This document shows, piece after piece, positions 29,095 to 38,182 of a stretch of 64,000 nucleotides of DNA (the first letter of the stretch is position 1; every line of letters begins with the position of its first letter). Location: NCBI RefSeq assembly GCF_013177635.1, contig NZ_CP030944.1, positions 1,550,001 through 1,614,000 on the forward strand. The letters are read 5' to 3'. The notes under the pieces were generated by a model. The model did no database searches. It saw only the letters and a list, made by a program, of their open reading frames with translations, and was not told where the DNA came from. This DNA comes from Arcobacter aquimarinus. Lineage in GTDB: Bacteria > Campylobacterota > Campylobacteria > Campylobacterales > Arcobacteraceae. The position numbers were made by a program, and so were the translations under genes.

Positions 29095-30375
29095 TTATAA
29101 ATTTTTCATAACTATTGAAGCAGCTTCTAAACAAGCTTCTATATCTTCATTTGTAATTTCCGTACACATAAATCCAGCCTCATACTGAGAACAAGCAAAA
29201 TAAAAACCTTTTTTAATCATCTCATGATGAAAAGTTGCAAATCTTTTGAAGTCACACTTTCCAACCTCTTTAAAATTTGTAGGACTCTCTTCACAAAAGA
29301 AAAATCCAAACATACTTCCTCTTGTATTAACTTGTAAAGAAATATTATTTTCATTTGCTATTTTTTTTAGTCCATTTACAAGTTTTAAAGCTTTTTGATT
29401 TAACTCATCGTAAATTTTTGGATTTGCTTTTAATTTTTTTAAACTCACTAGTCCTGCTGCCATAGCAACAGGATTTCCACTTAAAGTTCCAGCTTGATAA
29501 ATTTTACCTTCAGGGCTTAAATTTGACATAATCTCTTTTGAAGCTGCAAAAGCACCAACGGGCATTCCAGCGCCTATTACTTTTCCAAAAGTTAAAATAT
29601 CAGCTTGTGTTTTTAATATTCCACTGGCACCTTTTAACGAAGCTCTAAATCCACTCATAACTTCATCAAAAATAAGTAATGCACCATTTTTATCGCAAAG
29701 TTCTCTACAAGTAGCTAAAAACTCATCACTAGCTGGTACTAATCCCATATTGCCAGCTATTGGCTCGATTATAATACAAGCAATATCAGATGAATCTTCA
29801 AAACATTTTTTTAAATTTTCAATATTATTATATTCACAAAGTAAAGTATGTTTTGTTAAATCTGCTGGAACTCCTGGACTACTTGGACTTCCAAAAGTTG
29901 CCATTCCAGAACCTGCTTGAACAAGTAATGAATCAGAGTGTCCATGATAACAACCTTCAAATTTTACAATATCATTTTTTCCTGTAACTCCCCTTGCAAG
30001 CCTTATAGCACTCATTACAGCTTCTGTTCCTGAACTAACAAATCTTACTTTTCCAATATTATCAAACATCTCAACAATTTCATTTGCTAATTGTGTTTCA
30101 AGTAAAGTAGGAGCACCAAAAGATAAACCTTTTTTAGTAGTTTCAATAACAGCATCTTCAATATCTTTATCACAGTGCCCAAAAATTAAAGGTCCCCAAC
30201 TTTGAACAAAATCTACATACTTATTTCCATCTACATCGTATAAATAAGCACCCTTTCCTTTTTCTATAAAAGGTGGCGTTCCCCCTACACTTTTAAAAGC
30301 ACGAACGGGTGAATCAACTCCACCTGGTATTACTTCACAAGCCTCTTCATAAGCCTTAATTGATTTTTCAAACAT
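29095..30375 (-). CDS. hemL: Glutamate-1-semialdehyde 2,1-aminomutase
   Basis: This 426-residue PLP enzyme makes 5-aminolevulinate from glutamate-1-semialdehyde, the C5 route to haem. It has [16 protein letters not shown] at the start, [18 protein letters not shown] for cofactor binding and [16 protein letters not shown] with the catalytic Lys. The family ending is also typical. It heads a hemL-ppnP-atpZ-like-membrane protein run on the minus strand. Confidence 0.97.
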   Translation of the reverse strand: MFEKSIKAYEEACEVIPGGVDSPVRAFKSVGGTPPFIEKGKGAYLYDVDGNKYVDFVQSWGPLIFGHCDKDIEDAVIETTKKGLSFGAPTLLETQLANEIVEMFDNIGKVRFVSSGTEAVMSAIRLARGVTGKNDIVKFEGCYHGHSDSLLVQAGSGMATFGSPSSPGVPADLTKHTLLCEYNNIENLKKCFEDSSDIACIIIEPIAGNMGLVPASDEFLATCRELCDKNGALLIFDEVMSGFRASLKGASGILKTQADILTFGKVIGAGMPVGAFAASKEIMSNLSPEGKIYQAGTLSGNPVAMAAGLVSLKKLKANPKIYDELNQKALKLVNGLKKIANENNISLQVNTRGSMFGFFFCEESPTNFKEVGKCDFKRFATFHHEMIKKGFYFACSQYEAGFMCTEITNEDIEACLEAASIVMKNL

Positions 30376-30453
30376 AAAAATTCCTAATTAATCATTTTGA
30401 GGCAATTGTACTATAACTTCTCTAAATGATTATTTAGCATCTTTGCTATGATT

Positions 30454-30612
30454 CTATTTTTTAAAGAATTCTTCAATTTCAACTTCAAATAAAATTGATA
30501 GTTTATATAAATGTGTTAAATTAAAATGTTTTTTATGTTTATAATTTTCCATATGTGAATAAAAGCCTGAAGATTTTTGTCCTATTGACAAAGATACTTC
30601 TAATTGACTCAT
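30454..30612 (-). CDS. Short XRE-type helix-turn-helix ORF, possibly a remnant
   Basis: This 52-residue ORF from ATG 30612 reads as a nearly complete XRE/HTH_3 core: MSQLEVSLSIG, SSGFYSHMEN, then LTHLYKLSILFEVEIEEFF. In-frame codons upstream (IRLEKK) fit the first helix of the same fold but are cut off by a stop and lack a usual start. The gene may therefore be a 5'-truncated remnant or use an odd start. It lies alone between hemL and tonB. It may be a real small repressor; evidence is sequence pattern only. Confidence 0.55.
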   Translation of the reverse strand: MSQLEVSLSIGQKSSGFYSHMENYKHKKHFNLTHLYKLSILFEVEIEEFFKK

Positions 30613-30660
30613 TTTTTTTTCTAACCTAATTCTTTAGATTAATTTTAGGGGGATTTATAC

Positions 30661-30666
30661 TATAAT
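30661..30666 (+). promoter_or_regulatory. -10 box of the tonB-family gene
   Basis: A perfect TATAAT lies only 7 bases before the ATG at 30674. Transcription from it would start at or next to the start codon, which implies a leaderless mRNA. No purine-rich ribosome site lies between them. Confidence 0.5.
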
Positions 30667-30673
30667 CCTGCCC

Positions 30674-31447
30674 ATGAAAATAGTAATACTTGCGTTTATA
30701 ATTTCCTTATCACTACATCTGTTTTTATTTAAAAAATATGAGCATAAAGAATTATTAAAAAACTCTCAAAAAGAAGAGATTAAAAATAAAAAAACTGATG
30801 TTAAATTTGTAAAACTTAAAGAGAATAAACCAATTATTGAAAAAATTGAAACTGAAAAAGTTATAGAAAAACCTATTGAAAAAATAGTTAAAAAAAAAGA
30901 ATCTATAAAAAAACCTGTTAAAAAAGAGAATATAATTCCTGTAAAAAAAGTTGAAAAAAAATCTAAAGTTGACATAGAAAAAGCTAAAAAATTGCAAGAA
31001 AATATTTTAAAAGAACAGATTGTTAATAAAGAAAATTCAATTCAAAATAAAACTTTAGAAAGTTTTTTATCTCAAAAAGAACCTGTAAATCAAGAGATAT
31101 TAAATGAATTAGAAAAACTTTATGGAGAAGAGTATAAAACTTTTACAAAAGTTCAAAAAGCATATTTGGAAAAAAATATAAATAATTTTCAAGTTATAAC
31201 TCAAAGAGTTTTAGATAGACTTGGTTATCCAAAACTTGCGGCTAAACTTAAAATCGGAGGTGTAAATATTGTTGAATTTATGTTTCATCCAGATGGAAGT
31301 ATTACAGGACTTAAAATAATTAATTCATCAGGTTATGCTGTTTTAGATGACTATTCTATAGAATTAATAGAAATAGCTTATAAAGATTATCCAAGACCAA
31401 CAACCACAACAAAACTTCGATTTAAAGTATTTTACAGATTATATTAG
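30674..31447 (+). CDS. TonB-family energy transducer
   Basis: This 257-residue protein has an N-terminal membrane anchor (about 1-18) and a long Lys/Glu/Pro-containing periplasmic spacer (about 20-130). A C-terminal TonB-like domain lies at about 165-257, with LGYPKLAAKLKIGGVNIVEF, GSITGLKIINSSGY and terminal LRFKVFYRLY. TonB passes proton-motive energy from ExbBD to outer-membrane receptors. No exbB/exbD or receptor gene is adjacent. TolA is an alternative reading, but there are no tol neighbours. Confidence 0.83.
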   Translation: MKIVILAFIISLSLHLFLFKKYEHKELLKNSQKEEIKNKKTDVKFVKLKENKPIIEKIETEKVIEKPIEKIVKKKESIKKPVKKENIIPVKKVEKKSKVDIEKAKKLQENILKEQIVNKENSIQNKTLESFLSQKEPVNQEILNELEKLYGEEYKTFTKVQKAYLEKNINNFQVITQRVLDRLGYPKLAAKLKIGGVNIVEFMFHPDGSITGLKIINSSGYAVLDDYSIELIEIAYKDYPRPTTTTKLRFKVFYRLY

Positions 31448-31459
31448 GTAAAAACTATT

Positions 31460-32140
31460 ATGGAAAGAATAAAAAAATATTTAAAAAATCTTTTTAATGG
31501 AAATATCTCCTTAGCTATTGTATTTTGGTTTTGGTTTGTATTTATATCTGTTTTAATTGAATACTTTTTTAATTACAATAACAACTCTGTTAATTTCGTA
31601 ATTCAATCTATTTTATTGTTATATTCAATATCTATTTTTTTTATTATCTTTAAAAGTGCAAACAAATATGAAGGTAATAAAATTTGGTCTTTTTTAGCTA
31701 AAACCATAATAAGTATTAATTTGTTTATCTCAACATCATATTTTATAGAAGTTTATAAATTTAATTTTTTAGAAGATTATTATATAGAAAAAGAGATAAA
31801 AAGTTTAAAAGGAAATCTTCCTATTCAAGTTGATATGAATAGTATCTTAGTAGATATTTATAAAGAAAATAAAAATATTTTTTATAAATATAGTTTAAAT
31901 AATATTGATTTATCTTTAGCAAAAAATCAAAATATTTTAAAAAGAAAAATTCAAGAATCAATTTGTGAAGATTACAATACAACTGATTTATTAAAAAAAG
32001 ATTATATTTTAATATATGAATATACAAATGAAAAAGAAGAAAAAGTTATAGATATTAAAACAACTAAAGAGAATTGTCCTAAATCTATTTATGATTTGGA
32101 AATTTTAGCAGAAATATTAAAACAACAAGGGATGCTTTAA
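31460..32140 (+). CDS. Hypothetical membrane protein downstream of tonB-family gene
   Basis: This 226-residue protein has three transmembrane helices in the first 100 residues (LAIVFWFWFVFISVLIEYFF, FVIQSILLLYSISIFFIIF, IISINLFISTSYFIEVY). A soluble C-terminal part of about 120 residues follows, containing two Cys (SICEDYN, KENCPKS). I do not recognise the family. It starts 12 bases after the TonB-like gene, so they are probably one transcript and may work together. Confidence 0.65.
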   Translation: MERIKKYLKNLFNGNISLAIVFWFWFVFISVLIEYFFNYNNNSVNFVIQSILLLYSISIFFIIFKSANKYEGNKIWSFLAKTIISINLFISTSYFIEVYKFNFLEDYYIEKEIKSLKGNLPIQVDMNSILVDIYKENKNIFYKYSLNNIDLSLAKNQNILKRKIQESICEDYNTTDLLKKDYILIYEYTNEKEEKVIDIKTTKENCPKSIYDLEILAEILKQQGML

Positions 32141-32172
32141 ATTTAAATCTTAATTTAAAACATCTTAGTTAT

Positions 32173-33279
32173 TTATAATTTTCTTTCATAACTATATAAA
32201 TTCATATATCTAAATGCTAATAAATTTTCCAAAATTGCAAAAGTTACTATAAAGTTTATAAAAGAACTTCCTCCATAAGAGAATAAAGGTAAAGGAAGTC
32301 CAACAACAGGTGCAAATCCTATAACCATCAATATATTTATACTCATATTAAAAAATATAAGTAAAGCAAGTCCTGAAGCAAAAGCCCTGACTATATAGTC
32401 TTCTTTAAAGTAAAAATTCATACTCAAAAGATGAAAAATCAATAATGTATACAAAACAATTAGACCAATAGCTCCTAAAAAACCATATCTTTCAACAAAA
32501 TAAGCAAAAATAAAATCGCTAGTTGCAATTGGTAAAAATTTTAATTGAGTTTGAGTTGCTTCTTCTGAATCTTTCCCTATCAATCCACCTGAACCAATAG
32601 CAATTATTGATTGCTGTACGTGATAACTTGGCTTTTCAGATAAAAAATCAACTATTCTTTTTTTCTGATAATCTTTGATTAAATAAGTATAAATAAAAGG
32701 TGAAGATATTCCTATAATCAAAAATATTGAAGCCCAAATTTTCCAATTTACTCCAATTAAAAATAAAATTCCATAACCAACAAAAAGTAAAACCAGTGCT
32801 GTTCCTAAATCAGGTTCTTTTGCAATCAAAATAAATGGCAGTAATATATAAAAAGAAAAATATGCAAACTCTTTTAAATTATATCCATTTACAGATGGTG
32901 GTTTTTGTTGAATTAAATATCCTAACATCAAAATAAATACTGGTTTAATAAGTTCTGATGGCTGAATGGTTGTACCCAAAAATGGTATATAAATCCATCT
33001 TTTAGCACCTAATTTGGTAATTCCCCAAAACTCAACAGCTAATAATAAAATAATTCCTAACCAATATAAAATAGGTATAATTCTTATTTTTCTTCTTATT
33101 GGCAAAAGAAATACTACAACAAAAGCAAATATAGCAATAGTATAATAAAATATTTGCTTTTCAGCTAACTGTTCGTTTGTTTCACTAATTAAATGGTATG
33201 ATAAGAATATCAATGGTAAAACAAATATTATTAACAAATAATCAAAATGGGAAATAATTCTTTTATCAAATAAACGCAT
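32173..33279 (-). CDS. rodA: Rod-shape peptidoglycan polymerase RodA
   Basis: This 368-residue SEDS-family protein has about ten membrane helices. Typical segments include GAKRWIYIPFLGTTIQPSEL, IAKEPDLGTALVLLFVGYG and PLPLFSYGGSSFI near the C-terminus. It polymerises glycan strands for cell elongation with a class B PBP. The Campylobacter equivalent (mrdB) is likewise next to an rluD-type gene and flpA. Its start is only about 19 bases from the divergent rluD-type start. Confidence 0.93.
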   Translation of the reverse strand: MRLFDKRIISHFDYLLIIFVLPLIFLSYHLISETNEQLAEKQIFYYTIAIFAFVVVFLLPIRRKIRIIPILYWLGIILLLAVEFWGITKLGAKRWIYIPFLGTTIQPSELIKPVFILMLGYLIQQKPPSVNGYNLKEFAYFSFYILLPFILIAKEPDLGTALVLLFVGYGILFLIGVNWKIWASIFLIIGISSPFIYTYLIKDYQKKRIVDFLSEKPSYHVQQSIIAIGSGGLIGKDSEEATQTQLKFLPIATSDFIFAYFVERYGFLGAIGLIVLYTLLIFHLLSMNFYFKEDYIVRAFASGLALLIFFNMSINILMVIGFAPVVGLPLPLFSYGGSSFINFIVTFAILENLLAFRYMNLYSYERKL

Positions 33280-33298
33280 AGTGAAAGAGTATCTAAAT

Positions 33299-34285
33299 AT
33301 GGATAAAAATTTTATTGTAAATGAAGAAAATAGATTAGATAAATTTCTTGCATCAAAAATAGATGCTTCAAGGAATCAAATCGAACAATTAATAAAAAAA
33401 GAGTACGTAAAAGTAGATGGTAAAATTGTAAGTAAAACAGGACTTAAATTAAAAGAAAATCAATTAGTTGATGTTCACTTTCCACAAGCTGAATTAAATA
33501 CAAAAAAAGATGAAATTTTCGTAAAAGATTCATTAGAAAATAAAAATGTTGAAATAATTTATGAAGATGATCACATTTTAGTTGTAAATAAACCTTATAA
33601 TCTCACAGTTCATGATGCACCTAGTGTAAAAGATGCTACTTTAGTGGATTGGTTAAAACTAAATAATATCTCTTTATCAACTTTAAGTGGTGAAGAAAGA
33701 CATGGAATTGTTCATAGACTCGATAAAGGGACAAGTGGTGTTATGGTTGTAGCAAAAACAAATGAAGCTCATACTGGTTTATCTAAACAACTTGAAGAAA
33801 AATCAATGGGAAGATACTATTTAGCACTTATTGATATGCCATTAAAAGAGAACCTTTTTATCGAAAAACCAATAGGAAGAAATCCAAATAATAGACTAAA
33901 AATGTCTATTGAAGAAAACGGAAGAAACGCAAAATCTGCTTTTTCAAAAATTGCTTTAAGTGATAATGAAAAAATAGAATTAATTGCTTGTAAACTTTTT
34001 ACAGGAAGAACTCATCAAATAAGAGTCCACTTAAGTTCGATAAATAGGCATATACTTGGAGATAATTTATATGGTTTTAAGGGCGAATTAAATAAAATAA
34101 ATAGATTTTATTTGCATGCTTATTATCTTTATTTAACTCACCCAATTACAAATAAGCAAATGAGTTTCAAAGCAAATTTACCAGAAGATATAAACAATTT
34201 CTTAAATAAAAACTTTCAAAAGGAGAATATCAGTGATAAAATTAATGAAAGCAACATCATTGGCAGTTTTACTACTTCTTTCTAG
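33299..34285 (+). CDS. RluA/RluD-family 23S rRNA pseudouridine synthase
   Basis: This protein of about 328 residues has an S4 domain at the N-terminus (RLDKFLASKIDASRNQIEQL). The catalytic domain contains HGIVHRLDKGTSGVMVVAKT, with the catalytic Asp, and TGRTHQIRVHLSS. I prefer ATG 33299 because AAAGAG sits about 10 bases before it; a GTG at 33281 is possible. The last 18 residues (INESNIIGSFTTSF end) are read over the start of flpA in another frame, an overlap of 53 bases. The target uridines cannot be assigned from sequence. Confidence 0.9.
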   Translation: MDKNFIVNEENRLDKFLASKIDASRNQIEQLIKKEYVKVDGKIVSKTGLKLKENQLVDVHFPQAELNTKKDEIFVKDSLENKNVEIIYEDDHILVVNKPYNLTVHDAPSVKDATLVDWLKLNNISLSTLSGEERHGIVHRLDKGTSGVMVVAKTNEAHTGLSKQLEEKSMGRYYLALIDMPLKENLFIEKPIGRNPNNRLKMSIEENGRNAKSAFSKIALSDNEKIELIACKLFTGRTHQIRVHLSSINRHILGDNLYGFKGELNKINRFYLHAYYLYLTHPITNKQMSFKANLPEDINNFLNKNFQKENISDKINESNIIGSFTTSF

Positions 34286-35516
34286 TGGTTGTACTAATAT
34301 ATTTGATAATCTTAATACTCCTTCAAAACCAAAAATTAACCAAAATATCGAAAGTGTAGATTTTAATTCTATAAAATCTATTTCTGATATAACATCTATT
34401 GGATTTGAATGGAAAAGAGTAAATGACCCAAAAGTTGTGGGTTATAACTTTTACAGAACAGATTTACAAAAAGGTAGTAAAACTCTAAATCTTATTAAAT
34501 CAATAAATAATAGATATTCTACTCATTTTGTTGATAAAGATTTAGAACCAAATACAAAATATGCTTATCAAATATCTGCAAGATTAGCAGATGGAACAGA
34601 ATCACCTACAACTGATGCATATATTGCTCAAACTCTTCCAAGAATAGTTCCTGTTAGTTTTCTTCAAGCTATATCAAATTTACCAAATAGAGTAAAATTG
34701 GTGTGGAGACCACATCCTGATCATAGAATTGAATATTATAGAATTGAAAAATTCAATACTACTTTGAATGAATGGATACACCTAAAAACTATAAATCAAA
34801 GATTATCTGTTGAGTACATAGATACAGGATTAGATAATAATTCTACTCATAAATATAGACTTAAAGCTTTTACATTTAATCACGTAGAATCAGCTCCAAC
34901 ACCTCCTGTTACAGCAAAAACAAAACCTTTACCTTTGGGAGCAAAAAATGTTAGGGTTTCAAATAATATTCCTAAAAAAATATTTTTAGCTTGGGATGCT
35001 TCAACTACTTCTGATGTCATAAAATATGATATTCATAGAAGTTCTTATGAATCTTTTGGATATAAAAATATAGGAACTGTTGATGCTAAAACTTTAGAAT
35101 TTACTGATAAAGTAGACGATGATGGTAGAGTTTATTATTATAAAGTTATCGCTATTGATAAAGATAATTTAGGAAGTTCGTTTGACATTAAACCTGTAAA
35201 AGGAATAACTCTTCCAAAACCTGCTAAACCTATTTTAACATTGGCTCAAATTCAAGGTAATAAAGCTATATTAAACTGGAGAGCAGGAGATAATAGAGCC
35301 ACATCATATAATGTACATAAAAAAATAAAAATTAATTTTTTTGAACATAAATTAGTTAAATTCAATAATATAACTGATTTAAGATTTGAAGATAATGATA
35401 TTATAAGTGGAGTTGAGTATAAATACTCTATTCAAGCAAATGATGAATTTGGTTTAATTTCTGATAATACAAATGAAGCTAAATTAGTTATACCAAAATC
35501 AAAAAATCAACAATAA
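34233..35516 (+). CDS. flpA: Fibronectin type III lipoprotein, FlpA-like
   Basis: This 427-residue protein starts at GTG 34233, with AGGAG seven bases upstream. A lipobox LLLLSSGC marks a lipoprotein. At least four fibronectin type III-like modules follow, with the W...Y.I.R pattern (IGFEWKRVNDPKVVGYNFYR, LVWRPHPDHRIEYYRIEK, LAWDASTTSDVIKYDIHR, LNWRAGDNRATSYNVHK). Campylobacter FlpA is a fibronectin-binding adhesin, and its gene neighbours (rluD-type, trmB, ftsE, ftsX) are the same as here. Adhesin function is inferred from that homology; a structural cell-envelope role is also possible. Confidence 0.85.
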   Translation: MIKLMKATSLAVLLLLSSGCTNIFDNLNTPSKPKINQNIESVDFNSIKSISDITSIGFEWKRVNDPKVVGYNFYRTDLQKGSKTLNLIKSINNRYSTHFVDKDLEPNTKYAYQISARLADGTESPTTDAYIAQTLPRIVPVSFLQAISNLPNRVKLVWRPHPDHRIEYYRIEKFNTTLNEWIHLKTINQRLSVEYIDTGLDNNSTHKYRLKAFTFNHVESAPTPPVTAKTKPLPLGAKNVRVSNNIPKKIFLAWDASTTSDVIKYDIHRSSYESFGYKNIGTVDAKTLEFTDKVDDDGRVYYYKVIAIDKDNLGSSFDIKPVKGITLPKPAKPILTLAQIQGNKAILNWRAGDNRATSYNVHKKIKINFFEHKLVKFNNITDLRFEDNDIISGVEYKYSIQANDEFGLISDNTNEAKLVIPKSKNQQ

Positions 35517-35524
35517 GAAGATAG

Positions 35525-36718
35525 ATGCCACACATATTATTTGAAAAAAATGATTTAATTAGAGTTCCTTCTATAAAGAATGATATTGAATTTGATTTTA
35601 TTGCAAAGTCTTATAATTTTACTCAAAAAGAGAGAAAAACAGAGTATAGAGTTGCCGTAAAAAATCAAAATAAAGAGTTTATGTTATCTTTAAAACCAAA
35701 AGATGAAAACTTTATGATTAAAGCTGATAAGGTTACAAGAATTTCTCCTGTAGCACTTATAAAAGGTGCTTTAAATGCTTATGTTGAATTAAATAATGCA
35801 AAAGTTTTATTTTCTAATACAAATAATCTTATTGTGAAAGAAGATACAGTTCATGAGTATTTAAAAGATATAAACTATTTTGTTAATGATTTTAAAACAA
35901 ATAAAGAGATTCAAATAGAGATAGGTTTTGGAAGTGGAAGACATCTTTTACATCAAGCAAAAACAAATCCAGATATTCAATTTATTGGTCTTGAAATTCA
36001 CTATCCTTCGATTGAACAACTTCTAAAACAACTTGAACTTCAAAATATCACAAATGTTTTAGTTGTAAATTATGATGCAAGATTATTTATGGAATTTATA
36101 GAATCAAATAAAGTAGGAAAAATATTCGTACATTTTCCAGTTCCTTGGGATAAAAAACCTCATAGAAGAATCTATTCAGATGAATTTGTAAATGAAGCTT
36201 TAAGAGTTTTAAAAATTGGTGGAACATTAGAGCTTAGAACTGATAGTAGAAAATATTTTGATTTTTCTACAGAAGTTTTGACAAAACTTCCAAAAGGAAG
36301 AATAACAATTGATATTAATAAAGATTTAGCAGTATCAAGTAAATATGAAGATAGATGGAAAAAACAAGGAAAAAATATCTACGATGTTACTTTAGAATCT
36401 TGGAATGAAGATGAAAAAATAGACTTGAATGTTGATTTTTCTTTTGAATTTAAAATTGATTTTAGTAAAATTCTAACGTCAATTCCTACAAAATCAATTA
36501 TTGAAAAAAACTATTTTGTTCATGTTGAAGAATTATATATTATAGAGAATATGGAAAATTCAGGATTGATAAAAGTAACAATGGGTAATTTTGATAGACC
36601 AGTAACTAAATATCTTTTAGTTAAAGATGGATTTATCTCTTATTATCAAGGAAATCCTCTTCCAACAAGTTCAAATATAAATGCACATAAAAAATTAAAA
36701 GAGATTTTAAGTAAATGA
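35525..36718 (+). CDS. trmB: tRNA (guanine-N7-)-methyltransferase
   Basis: This 397-residue protein is longer than most TrmB because of extra N- and C-terminal parts, as in Campylobacter. The SAM site is IEIGFGSGRHLLHQA at about residue 122. Further motifs are FIGLEIHYPSIEQLL, FVHFPVPWDKKPHRRIYSDEF and LELRTDSRKYFDF. It makes m7G46 in tRNA. Its stop overlaps the ftsE start by 4 bases. Confidence 0.93.
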   Translation: MPHILFEKNDLIRVPSIKNDIEFDFIAKSYNFTQKERKTEYRVAVKNQNKEFMLSLKPKDENFMIKADKVTRISPVALIKGALNAYVELNNAKVLFSNTNNLIVKEDTVHEYLKDINYFVNDFKTNKEIQIEIGFGSGRHLLHQAKTNPDIQFIGLEIHYPSIEQLLKQLELQNITNVLVVNYDARLFMEFIESNKVGKIFVHFPVPWDKKPHRRIYSDEFVNEALRVLKIGGTLELRTDSRKYFDFSTEVLTKLPKGRITIDINKDLAVSSKYEDRWKKQGKNIYDVTLESWNEDEKIDLNVDFSFEFKIDFSKILTSIPTKSIIEKNYFVHVEELYIIENMENSGLIKVTMGNFDRPVTKYLLVKDGFISYYQGNPLPTSSNINAHKKLKEILSK

Positions 36719-37377
36719 TAGAAGCTAAGAATATTTACCTTACATACGATGATAATAAATACATTATAAAAAAAGGAAATTTTTCTATAAAATCTAAAGA
36801 GTTTATCTTTATTGGTGGAAACTCTGGAAGTGGAAAATCAACTCTATTAAAATCATTTTATGGAGATATTCCTTTAAAACATGGAAGTTTAAAAATAGAA
36901 AATCAAGAAGTTTTTGGAATAAAAGGAAAAAAGTTAAGACTTCTTAGAAAAGATATTGGAATTATTTTTCAAGATTATAAATTGGTAAATGAGTTTACAA
37001 TCGAAGAAAATATAATGATACCTCTTAAAATAAATGGCTATACACATGAAGTTTCAAGAGATCAGGCAAATAAACTTTTAGCTCACGTAAGATTGAGTCA
37101 TAGAGCTGGTTATCATCCAAATGAATTAAGTGGTGGAGAACAGCAAAGAGTTGCTGTAGCACGTGCACTTGCACATAATCCTAAAATTATCATTGCCGAT
37201 GAACCAACGGGAAATCTTGATGATTATTCTGCTGAAGTTGTGTGGAATTTACTCAAAGGTGCTAATGAACAACTAGGTATTACTGTTGTTGTTGTAACTC
37301 ACAGAGTTCCTAAAAATTTAGGAATTAAATTTAGACAGCTATCTATAGAGGATGGAATAATTTATGAAGTCTCTTAA
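36715..37377 (+). CDS. ftsE: Cell-division ATP-binding protein FtsE
   Basis: This 220-residue ABC ATPase has Walker [12 protein letters not shown]-loop [10 protein letters not shown], signature LSGGEQQR, Walker [10 protein letters not shown] and H-switch VVTH. With FtsX it drives septal cell-wall hydrolase activation. It overlaps trmB upstream (ATGA) and ftsX downstream (14 bases). The adjoining ftsX and envC-like genes confirm the assignment against other ABC proteins. Confidence 0.92.
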   Translation: MIEAKNIYLTYDDNKYIIKKGNFSIKSKEFIFIGGNSGSGKSTLLKSFYGDIPLKHGSLKIENQEVFGIKGKKLRLLRKDIGIIFQDYKLVNEFTIEENIMIPLKINGYTHEVSRDQANKLLAHVRLSHRAGYHPNELSGGEQQRVAVARALAHNPKIIIADEPTGNLDDYSAEVVWNLLKGANEQLGITVVVVTHRVPKNLGIKFRQLSIEDGIIYEVS

Positions 37378-38182
37378 GAATATCTTAGCTTTTTTTATTC
37401 CATTACTATCTATGTTGATAGCTTTTTCTATATATTTACTAATAAATAATGTAGTTGATGATTACAAATCTAAAATTTCAAGGGATTATTCTATTGTAAT
37501 TGTTTCAAATGTTCCTATAATAAAAGAGAATATTTCGGAATTAGCTGGAATAAAAGTAGAAAGAATTCAAGCTTTACCAAATGATAAAATTGTTGCTGGA
37601 ATAAAATCTAGTTTATCTGATAATTCAATTGAATTACTAAAACAAAAATTACCAAACTTTTATCAAATTTATTTGGAAATTTTTCCAACAAGTAGTGAGT
37701 TAGAAGAGATTAAACAAACATTATTAAAAAATAAAAATATTAAAAAAGTAGAAGTATTTTACAAAAATCATAATCAAACATATTTATTATTACTTTTATT
37801 AAATAGTGTATCTTTCATATTATTTTTTATTATTACTCTATTTGCTATAATAATTATTGCAAAGCAGATTAAATTATGGTTTCATGAGCATAATGTTAAA
37901 ATATCGATATTAAGGCTACATGGTGCTTCAATTTTATATAGTGCTTCATCTATTTTAAATTATGCATTATTTAGTTCATTTTTATCATTTATAATTTCTG
38001 CTGGGTTTTTATTTTATGTTTCAAATAATATTGACGTTTTATTTCCTTTAGAACTTCAAGATATTGTGGATGTAGAAATAAATTTAGGTGTTGAGTTAGT
38101 AAAAATCTTTTTATTATCTTTCAGTATATCGATTTTTACAATTTTTGGTGTATTATTAAAGTATAAGATAAACAATGATTAA
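37364..38182 (+). CDS. ftsX: Cell-division membrane protein FtsX
   Basis: This 272-residue protein has one N-terminal membrane helix (ILAFFIPLLSMLIAFSIYLL) and a periplasmic domain of about 100 residues. Three further helices follow (VSFILFFIITLFAIIIIA, FSSFLSFIISAGFLFYVS, IFLLSFSISIFTIFGVLL), the FtsX/MacB-type layout. The sequence is divergent, as usual for FtsX, and the call leans on overlap with ftsE and on the downstream envC-like gene. It transmits the ATPase cycle to the periplasmic activator. Confidence 0.87.
   Translation: MKSLKNILAFFIPLLSMLIAFSIYLLINNVVDDYKSKISRDYSIVIVSNVPIIKENISELAGIKVERIQALPNDKIVAGIKSSLSDNSIELLKQKLPNFYQIYLEIFPTSSELEEIKQTLLKNKNIKKVEVFYKNHNQTYLLLLLLNSVSFILFFIITLFAIIIIAKQIKLWFHEHNVKISILRLHGASILYSASSILNYALFSSFLSFIISAGFLFYVSNNIDVLFPLELQDIVDVEINLGVELVKIFLLSFSISIFTIFGVLLKYKINND

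Noticed and set aside
30674-31447. TolA instead of TonB
   Set aside because: No tolQ, tolR, tolB or pal neighbours; the TonB-family label is safer, though the C-terminal folds are related.
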